A stretch of DNA of 10,957 nt from Triparma columacea (lineage: Eukaryota; Sar; Bolidophyceae; Parmales; Triparmaceae): positions 60,008 through 70,964 of the forward strand of contig BRYA01000188.1 of assembly GCA_030267965.1 (NCBI GenBank), in the 5' to 3' direction. The notes beneath the pieces were generated by a model. That model had not been told where the DNA came from, did not search any database, and was given only the letters and a program-made list of their open reading frames with translations. Shown here piece after piece: positions 1 to 9,000 of this stretch. The stretch's first letter is position 1. The number at the start of each line of letters is the position of its first letter. The translations under genes and the position numbers were made by a program.

Positions 1-3
1 CAA

Positions 4-47
4 CCCCCCCCCCCCCCCCCCCCCCCGCGGCCGGCATGGTGCGGCCG
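4..47. repeat. 23-base poly-C run and adjacent CGGCCG repeats
   Basis: C occupies 4-26 without interruption. GCGGCCGG occurs twice (27-34, 41-48), and the self-complementary CGGCCG cores (28-33, 42-47) could pair across an 8-base loop. It lies just downstream of the minus-strand gene's stop, so the transcript would carry a G-run there. Homopolymer length is prone to assembly error. Confidence 0.6.
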
Positions 48-59
48 GGGAGGGAGGGC

Positions 60-1598
<1,539 letters not shown>

Positions 1599-1635
1599 TG
1601 CTGAGGGGGTGTAGTGGGAGTGTTTGTGTGATGTA

Positions 1636-1671
1636 GTTGTTGAGTGAGTTGTTATGTGAGTTGTTATGCGA
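1636..1671. repeat. Three 12-bp tandem copies in the RBBP4-like gene leader
   Basis: The copies read gttgttgagtga, gttgttatgtga and gttgttatgcga with no spacer. They lie 38-73 bases upstream of the start codon of the minus-strand gene, so probably in its 5'UTR. No function is evident. Confidence 0.75.
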
Positions 1672-1790
1672 GTAATGTGTGAATTAATTGCGAATTGATT
1701 GAAATATTTGATGTATAATTGAGAATGGAGAACGGGGGGAAGTCTGCAAGGGAGACAATATGGGGAGAATATCACTATAATATGTGTATA

Positions 1791-1817
1791 TGACTACAAT
1801 ATGGGCCATTGTAGTCA
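1791..1817. promoter_or_regulatory. 10-bp-arm inverted repeat, candidate regulatory site
   Basis: TGACTACAAT (1791-1800) and ATTGTAGTCA (1808-1817) are perfect reverse complements around a 7-base spacer, ATGGGCC. The repeat lies 193 bp from one start codon and 435 bp from the other, in the shared promoter region. It could be a dimeric factor site or a hairpin; the sequence does not decide. Confidence 0.5.
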
Positions 1818-2251
1818 ATCGTTATCCATAATTCACCAAATAACACATTTTAAACGACCAAAAACGACAATAAGGAAGGATTATGAGGATTTCAATCTGG
1901 CGGGAGCTGAACAACTTTGGAGGGAGGCTACATCTTCTCACTCAAATATACACAATCAAATACATATTTATTACCACAACGATATACTCAAACACTTCAG
2001 ACGACTTCAACGACAATGAGGGGTTGCTATAGGACTAAGACTCACAAGAAATTGGATAATATATAATTTTTGGGAGCAAATTGGGAGAAATTGGGAAGGC
2101 TGAGTCTGGAGCTCGGAAACCTGAGCTGAAAGCCTGGAATTATTTTATTCGTTAATCCTCCTACAACCTTACATCGGACAACGACCTTCCATTTTGCTTG
2201 TGAACCCTCAATACCACCGAGAAATTTCCGGTATCGGGGAGATTTACACAG

Positions 2252-3788
2252 ATGGGGCTCTTTGGGCGGCTGCTGGGGAAGAAGAAGAAGCCCGACCAGG
2301 GGGACCCTGCAGCAGAGGGGGAAATTGATGATGATAACGGGAAAAAGTACAGCCTCAGCGAAAGGTAAGGCTCATAATCGGGGGAAGGGGTGCGACAGAG
2401 GGGTTGGAAGGAGAAGTCGTCGAAGTAAACTGAACAAAAAGGCACCATGGCACCAACTGTCTTAACGATCCTTCCTCCAATTGTTGCTTTCTACCCTAAC
2501 CCCCCCTCTTCAACGCAGACAAACATGGTCCCTGTACATTGGCGAAGAGAAATTGAACGTCCGGCGCTCAGTTGTAAACCTTCGAGGGGAGGAGGTCTTC
2601 TATATCCCCAACATTGACAGAACAGATTTGGACGAGGACAGGAACTTTGACAACCTCTTCACAAAGATCGAGGGCGTGCTGAAGAAGGCTCTCCTCCCCC
2701 CAGAGCACTACAAGATGCAGTACGAGCTCCCTCAGAGCCCCCTGAAGATGAACATTGACATGGGTAGCCACGACCAGGTGATGACTGCCTTTGACAAGTT
2801 CGCTGACCAGGGGAGGAAGAACTTCAAGAAGCTAAGGTTCAGGCTGATGCCGAAGAAAAAGGGGGCGGACATGTTCAGGCTCGACAAGCCCAAGACGGTG
2901 AAAATGAGGCTCGACAACAGGAACAACATCAACTCTTACCTCGCGCAGGACTTTATCAGGGGAAGGTAGGTGGGGGGGGGGGCATCTTTGCGAAGAACAA
3001 GCGTAGCAGATTACGAGAGAGGCCAACTGGGAGGGTCCCTTGCCTTGCACACTGCTAACATCCCCCCCCCCCCTCCCCCCTCCCTGCGCTCCCCCCTGCC
3101 CCTCCAAATCTTCCCCAGGATTGAGCTTAACGCTTACTCTAAGATCATGGGCAGCAAGCTGGGAGAGGCCAAGGCCCTAATGGCGACGCACCTAGCCAAG
3201 ACCGTGAAGGAGGAGTTCGCAGACCACCAGTACCTGACGAAGCAGAAAGAGAAATCAAAGAAACGACTCAGCCCGGAAGAGAGGTATGACAGAGGGGAAA
3301 TCATGATCGAGGAGGTAAGGAGGCGGGGGGGACAGGGGGAGGGGGAGGTCGAAAGTCGTTGTCGGCTTTTTTATGAGTGCTAATGCAGCAAGAAAAGGAC
3401 CCTTTGACAACTCTACAACACTAACCCATCCATCAATCCCCCCCCCTGTTCGTCCGCCTTAATGTGCTAGTTCGAGGACCTCAAGTTTCCAGAGCTGAAG
3501 GAAAAGAGACTCAAGGAACTAGCAACATACCCCCTTGAGGAGAAGCTCGAGAAGTGTGTGATCTGCAACCAGGAAGGCGTCGCTGCCATAAAGTGCCTAG
3601 AGTGCCACCACAAGGCCTGCAAGGGCTGCGTCTACAGGGAGTTCACGACGCACGAGCAGAAGAGGCCGTTCCTGCTGCTGCACAGCGTGTTCTGCTGCAA
3701 GCAGGGCATGCCGCTAAGGGGGTACCTGCCGCCGTTCAAAAAAATTCATGAAGGACAGTACTCGAGGCACCCAAACTTCCACAAATAA
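2252..3788 (+). CDS. Unrecognised protein with possible N-myristoylation start and C-terminal zinc cluster, four exons
   Basis: Exons 2252-2364, 2519-2965, 3119-3314 and 3471-3788 join in frame to 357 aa; donors are GTAAGG, GTAGGT and GTAAGG. I do not recognise the family. The start MGLFGRLLGKKKK puts Gly at position 2 before a basic patch, as in N-myristoylated peripheral membrane proteins, though Arg6 is not the preferred residue. Residues 14-37 are acidic and probably disordered. The middle is rich in Lys/Arg. A cluster at 281-305 has the spacing C-x2-C-x9-C-x2-C-x4-C-x2-C, with C281, C284, C294, C297, C302 and C305 plus H298 and H299; H323, C327 and C328 follow. This resembles FYVE- or B-box-like treble-clef fingers, but the FYVE RRHHC signature is absent. 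AATAAA overlaps the stop codon (3784-3789). Gene structure is well supported; function is unknown. Confidence 0.85.
2365..2518 (+). other. Intron 1 of the orphan zinc-protein gene
   Basis: GTAAGG donor and CGCAG acceptor; 154 nt, phase 2. It has in-frame stops, G-runs in its first half and a run of six C near the acceptor. Splicing gives SER followed by QTWSLYIGEE. Confidence 0.85.
2966..3118 (+). other. Intron 2 of the orphan zinc-protein gene, with 11-G and 12-C runs
   Basis: GTAGGT donor and CCCCAG acceptor; 153 nt, phase 2. A run of 11 G starts 6 nt inside the donor (2972-2982) and a run of 12 C lies at 3062-3073. Splicing gives FIRGR followed by IELNAYSK. Confidence 0.85.
3315..3470 (+). 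other. Intron 3 of the orphan zinc-protein gene
   Basis: GTAAGG donor and GCTAG acceptor; 156 nt, phase 0. A run of seven G (3325-3331) lies near the donor and a run of nine C (3438-3446) near the acceptor. Splicing gives IMIEE followed by FEDLKFPELKEK. Confidence 0.8.
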
Positions 3789-3967
3789 ATGGTGGACGCA
3801 ATGTTGTTGTATGAAGGAGAGGGTGTTTTTGGTTATCTATTGTTTCCGACCCAGGTATTCTTAGGGATCTCTACCTTTCCGGGTCTTGGTATTTACAGCT
3901 GTAAGGTTTCCCTTCCCTTGTTTTTCGGACTTGTTTTTTGAGGAGTTTTTAAGAAGTTGAACCACCC
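3789..3967 (+). other. Short intergenic spacer between two tandem plus-strand genes
   Basis: 179 bp must hold the 3'UTR of the upstream gene and the promoter and leader of the next. An AATAAA at its left edge overlaps the upstream stop codon. The rest is T-rich. No other motif is convincing. Confidence 0.5.
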
Positions 3968-5070
3968 ATGGAGAACATCCCCCCCCCAGCCGCACAGTCT
4001 TTGCGCCCGCCCCCCCCAACATCAAAGTCCCCCCTCCCTCCGCCCCCTGGGTCTTCAGTCACCGATGGGGCAAAAATTTCCAGCCTCCGATCTGAATTCC
4101 CTCGGCTTGCTCAGCAATTTCACCCGAAGAAGAACAAAATGAAGAGCATCGCGATACCGTCAGACAGTAAGCTACCGATTTGGTGGAAGTGTAGCGAGGG
4201 ACCAGACCACGAATGGCAGACAACAATAAAGAATAGATTAGAAGGGGGGGGTTGTCCTTGTTGTTGTGGCACCAAGGTGGGTAGGGCGTGGAGGCGCTGG
4301 TGGGAGGAATTTTAGCGTGCCGAGGAGAGATGGTTGTAGTTGAGACGGAACAAATTGGCATCCCTTACCTAACTCATCCTCTCCCCCTCACCTCCCCCTA
4401 TGCTCTCGAACCCCAACCTCCGAAACAGCTGAGCGTCACAAACTCAATTGCTGTGCTTAGACCGGATGTGGCGGAGCTGTGGAGCAAGACGAAAAACATT
4501 GAAAAGGCCAAACCTGAGAATATGATGCTGACGGCAAAAAAAGCCAAAATATGGTTTCAATGCCCAAAGGGAGAAGATCACCTCTGGCAACTGAAGCTTG
4601 AAGATGCTCTCAAGGAGGGGGGGCTAGAGTGCCCCTGCTGCGCCGGGAAGAAGCTGAGCGTCACAAATTGCCTCCTCACCGTTCGCCCAGATATTGCAGA
4701 AATGTGGCTCTTGGGTGGAGAGAACGCCGAAAGAATACCGGAAGGGGTTATGGCAATGACAGACGGGACCGGCTGGCTTAGCTGGGAGGGGAGAAAATGG
4801 GAGGTCAACATAAGCGAGGTCGTCCGCAGGGAAGGGAGGCCAGTACCACCACCTTTGCCCCCCCCCGTCATTGTTGAGGAAGAGGAGCCCGGGGAGGGGG
4901 AGAAAATAGGAGTGGAGAACTCGGCGGAAGAGCTGGCAGGGGGAGAAGACAGGGAGGGGGAGAAGTCGGTGCTGGAGGAGGAGAAGGAGGAGGAAAAGGT
5001 CAAGAAGAGGAACTGGAAAGACAAGTTCAAGAATGTGCTGGGAGCCTTTATGGGGCGAAAGGGGATGTAG
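3968..5070 (+). CDS. DUF4379-type zinc-ribbon repeat protein, two exons
   Basis: Exons 3968-4276 and 4429-5070 give 316 aa; the phase-0 intron (152 nt) falls between repeats 1 and 2. The start has CCCATGG context. Residues 1-30 are Pro-rich and low in complexity. Repeat 1 (about 38-101) shows FHPKKN, IWWKC (C75), HEW (H81) and GGCPCC (C96, C98). Repeat 2 (about 104-176) shows RPDVAELW, IWFQC (C148), HLW (H154) and CPCC (C171, C173, C174). Repeat 3 (about 178-240) starts with LSVTN and RPDIAEMW but has WLSW and GRPVP where the Cys ligands should be, so it probably does not bind zinc. An acidic Glu-rich stretch and a basic, possibly amphipathic tail (294-316) follow. The pattern W-C...HEW...GCPCC is that of DUF4379 probable zinc ribbons, whose role is unknown; nucleic-acid binding is only inferred. 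Confidence 0.88.
4277..4428 (+). other. Intron of the DUF4379-like gene
   Basis: GTGGGT donor and AAACAG acceptor; 152 nt, phase 0. Splicing creates GTKLSVTN, which matches GKKLSVTN at the repeat 2/3 border of the same protein and so independently confirms the junction. The 5' part is G-rich and the 3' part C-rich. Confidence 0.9.
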
Positions 5071-6002
5071 ACGTTAACGTCATTTTGTTGTATACCCATA
5101 CCTTTTTGTTATTGGTTTGTGACACAGAAGACTCGAGGTGCTCTCCATCCCCCCTTGGTACCCGTCCGTTCCCGTTCCTGTTCACTCCTCCCCTTTCCTT
5201 GGGAAGAAGCAAGCCTGTCGTTTGTATAAGCTGAAGATTGAAGGTCGTTGGGAAAAGAAAGACAGTTGTGCTTTTTATGGCATTTAAGCGCTATGGAGAT
5301 CGAAGTTGAATGAGGAAGGACACCGGTAAATTACTCCCAGACCATCCCAACTCCCAATTACCACATTTTTTTTGGGAAAAGAACCAAGAAAAGCGAAACT
5401 TAAAGGTGAGGACGTACGAGGAGGGACCGCTGTCTGCTAATTGGCTCATTTAATGCAAAAGAAACACAAATTCGGCCGTATATTGAAATGTCAAGGGCTC
5501 CCCCGAAACCAGTAAATGAGGTTCCACGGATAATTCTCTTCATGAGATGCCCGACGGGGATTTTAGCTACACTCCCGGGCTTACAGTACCCTACGCCCGG
5601 ACTTACTGAGGTTCTTTGACGAATATTATCACCCTTTATCCCTCACCCCCCCTCCCTCTTTCCCCTTCCCGTCCTCAGCCAAAGTAAACCCCAAGAATTA
5701 GCCCCTGTAAAAGCTTCGTTGAAGGTAAGAATGTGCATGGAGACCCAAACTCGGGGGGTACGAGACGTAAATTGAGGAAGATACGACCGCAACGTAAAAA
5801 TACACGCTCAGCTCAAATCCACCTTGGTGCCTCGACCAGGACTGTGGGGTTGGTTGACTTCACTGGAGTCAATCGCCGTATATTAATTAGCGAAAACCCT
5901 TGTTGCCCCTCATCATCTCGCCGCGACCGATACCGTTTCAAAAAACAGCTCACTTATCCCCAAACTACCCTTCCACCTTTCAGCCTTCTCCCCCTCTTGA
6001 GC
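5071..6002 (+). promoter_or_regulatory. Intergenic region and 5' leader of the START/XKR-like gene
   Basis: 932 bp without a supported gene. A 12-bp perfect palindrome, GACGTTAACGTC (5070-5081), abuts the upstream stop codon. A CCGGGC/GCCCGG stem with a 14-nt loop lies at 5575-5600. CTCCCAATT at 5351-5359 is the reverse complement of AATTGGGAG in the divergent promoter at 1599-2251. Pyrimidine-rich sequence precedes the start codon. I looked for tRNA-like cloverleaf and T-loop sequence and saw none. Confidence 0.5.
5725..5983 (+). other. Candidate 5'UTR intron of the START/XKR-like gene
   Basis: GAAG|GTAAGA at 5721-5730 closely matches the donors of neighbouring genes, and a pyrimidine-rich CACCTTTCAG ends at 5983, 19 nt before the chosen ATG at 6003. 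A run of six G near the donor and C-runs near the acceptor follow the local intron pattern. If correct, the open frame upstream of 6003 is intronic. At 259 nt it would be longer than the other introns here. Confidence 0.4.
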
Positions 6003-9000
6003 ATGGATGTTAGCCCCAAGCAGGAGGACGAGCAAGTCATTGCCGTAAACGATGACAAGAGGGGCCCCACTGACCGAGAAAAAAACGTCGAGGTCGAGAG
6101 CGAAGTAAACGAGGGGATTGTAGGTTCTCCTGACGATATTGTTGAGTTGATCAATGACAGTGATATGGAGAAGGGACACGTTAGTCGCGTCTACGCTCCT
6201 CCCGACGAGCTTGATGACGCCGAAAATCTGGTGGACGAGAAAGTCGAGAAGAGCGAACTGTCCCCAGTCAGTGTCGGTGACACCAAACAGACTGATGAGG
6301 AGATTGACCAAGCCGCGCTGGAGGCTCTTGCCAATATTATTAGGAATGAGCCCCAGGATTATAGCGAAGAGGAGGAAGCAGTGATGAGGGACGGCAAGGA
6401 GTTCTATAGGAAGTGCATGGCAAGCAAGAAATTCAAGAATGTGAAGAGTCCAGATCCCAGGGTGAAGATGAAGTTTGTCCATCTTGAGGGAGAATCTCAA
6501 GGCATTGGGATATGCGAGGCTGTTGTCGATGCTTCACTCGCAGAATGTGTGGCATATGAGTTCATTAAGGATTCAAGGCAGAGACAGACCGAGCTTGGGA
6601 AGAAGTACAAGGCGATCGAAACAAAGAAATTGAATGGCCACTCACAGCTTTATTTAAACAGGAGGAGTCTTGGGGTACGAGGGCTTTCTGATAGGGAGTG
6701 GAGAGCTTTTTGTACCTGGCAGATAGAGGAGGGAGGAAAGAAATGTTGGACAGTGTACAAAGACACTGACATGCTAAACAAATACTTTCCTTTGAGCTCA
6801 GGAACCCAGCGTGCATCAGCTAGAACTAGCTTCAAATCTGAAACTGTGCTTGCATCTGCAACAACTACCTTGTTGTTTGAGGCTCTCAAAACCACTGGTG
6901 GTGTTCCCGAGACTAGAGTCATATTTGCTTCTATGGTGGACATCAAGGGGTCTGTGCCAAGTTTTGTCATGAATAGCTTGTCAACCGGGTATGCAAGCAA
7001 CATAATTGAATTGTGGGAGAAGTTTCACCAGAGTGATGACAAGTTTGACAGGGCTGCCCTGGAATACCTTGCAAATGTTATTAAGAATGAACCTCAAGAT
7101 TATACCAAGGAGGAGGAGAAAGCGATTAGGAAGGGGGAGGAATTCTATGAGAAGTGCAAGGTGGAGGAAAACTTTGATGAACTGAAGAGTCCTGATGACA
7201 AGGTCAAGACGAAGCTAGTTCATGTTGACGGGGCAAGCAGTGGGACTGGTTTTGCCACTACTGTGGTTGATGCAAGTGTGGAGGAGTGTGCTGCACACGA
7301 GTACATTCTGGACTCAAGGGTATTTAAAAAGAGGTTAAAGGAGCGAGGGATCACTGAGTACCACGTCAAAAAGGTGAATGACCACACCTTCTGTTACATC
7401 ACAACAAGAAATCTGGGTCTCCCTGGATTTTCTCCTCGTGATGTGAGGAGTAAGGTTACCTGGTTCAAGCAAGATGACAGCAAAGTAATTATTTGTTTTA
7501 CAGACGCTGAGGAGCTTCAGGTAGACTTTCCAAGTAAGGGTAGAAATGTGTTATTAAAGGCACACACAGTGTGGGTATTTGAGCCACTTGACCCTATTGG
7601 AGCTGTGCCACAAACATTAGTGACTTTAACAACAAAGATAGACCTTGGTGGTGTCATTTTCTCCTCCATCATGAACAAGCTTGCACCAATGTTTCTTGCA
7701 GCTGTCTCAAATCTGAGAAGAAAATTTGACAAGATTGATGAGATTAACACCTTCAAGAGACAGCAAATCATTGTAAAGTTTGAGGAGATTGCAATTGAGG
7801 GAGCACCAGGGATTGAAAGTCACTTTGACGAGATTGACGGAGCTCAAGAGATCAGTAGTGGGTTGACTGGGCAGACATTGATAAAGGCAGTGAAGGGGAT
7901 TGGATGGGGGAAGACTTCAATATCTGTGAGAACATCCCACAAGGAAGTTGCAGCGTTCTTCTGGGGCCTTAAAAGTGGAGTTGACTCCCAGCTAAAGCTT
8001 CACAGAGTCAACAACAAGACACTTGTAGTCACAGTTGAGTGTGAAGGGCAATTCACTGCTGTAAAGTTCTCGGAAGCTGGCCAGATGAAGACAGATTTAG
8101 AAATGACGACTAGACATAAGGGTTTAGGAAAAGCTGCCAGCAAACAGAGTGTAATTAAACACCTGAGCATGGCAACTGATGCTGCTCACTACTTCGACAA
8201 CCTTCTGAAGAGCACAGAAGCAGGGGAACAGGATGGGAGGAGGTTTGGAGAGCAGCTGATGGAGAGAGTGAAGAAAAGGAAAGCCAGGGACAGTAAGGTA
8301 GAGTTTGTGAGGGAATTTATTAATGCCAATAGGGCACTGAGAGATATTACAGAGCAGCATGGTTTCATGAGAACTCTGCTGTATGCTGTGGTTATGAACA
8401 AATTTAAAAGGAGAGCAACAAATGAGGGAGCTACGCAGAGTAAGGAGGAAGCCCGGGGGTGGGAGATTGGGGGTGCAATGACAGCAACAATGTTGACTAC
8501 AGCAACTGCTGCTCATGCTGTAGATGAGTGGGCGAATCAATTCACTGAAGTGCAAAAAGTCATGAATGAACAAGAGTGGGTAAGGCCCATGCTTGAGGAG
8601 ATTGTTAGGAAACTATTCATGAAGTCTTCCTTGGGCTTAAAGGCAAGAGTTACTGTCGGGGCTATTACTAGTATGTCTGATTTGCTGACTGATGTGTATG
8701 TGACGTACATGTTTTGGAGTGATGAGAAGTATGGGTACTTTAGGGCATCTTTGGCAAGTTTGGCAGTGTCAATAGGGTTTCAAATGTTTTGCGTTTGGGT
8801 ACAAAATAGAAAGTTGGGGATGGTGAGGGTGATGAGGGAATGGTTTCCTATTTTGATTAGCTTTAAACCTGCTGTTGATGCTTACAGGGTTGCAAATGGA
8901 GAAAAACAAAAGGCTGGACAAACAATGGATGCCTTGACAGAGATGTCTTACATGAAAGGGGTTGAGATGTTTGCTGAAGCCATCCCTGGAGTGATTATCC

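Larger units (their letters stand above)
1599..2251. promoter_or_regulatory. Divergent intergenic region between the RBBP4-like gene and the orphan zinc-protein gene
   Basis: This 653-bp stretch separates two head-to-head genes and must carry both promoters and 5'UTRs. Seen here are three 12-bp tandem copies (1636-1671), a near-central 10-bp-arm inverted repeat (1791-1817), three ATTGG pentamers, i.e. inverted CCAAT boxes (2051, 2080, 2090), and an AT-only TATA-like stretch (2056-2070). It is AT-richer than the flanking genes. A 72-codon frame at 1801-2019 shows no protein-like pattern and is not called. Promoter roles are inferred from position only. Confidence 0.6.

Noticed and set aside
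1801..2019. 72-codon plus-strand open frame in the divergent promoter
   Set aside because: Short, low complexity, begins inside the inverted repeat, and has no recognisable pattern or splice support.
4578..5099. 173-codon minus-strand open frame, Ser/Pro-rich
   Set aside because: Shadow of the Glu-rich exon of the DUF4379-like gene; the repetitive GAG/GAA codons give Ser/Leu-rich antisense translation with no domain.
5521..5640. Possible tRNA or small structured RNA around the CCGGGC/GCCCGG stem
   Set aside because: Only one 6-bp stem; no T-loop GTTCGA-type sequence and no cloverleaf could be drawn.
5913..6500. 195-codon minus-strand open frame with hydrophobic segments
   Set aside because: Antisense to the acidic N-terminus and first START repeat; its residues follow from the coding strand's codons, and no homologous motif is seen.
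8124..8573. 149-codon minus-strand open frame, Cys/Ser-rich
   Set aside because: Antisense to the START/XKR-like coding region, with no independent evidence.
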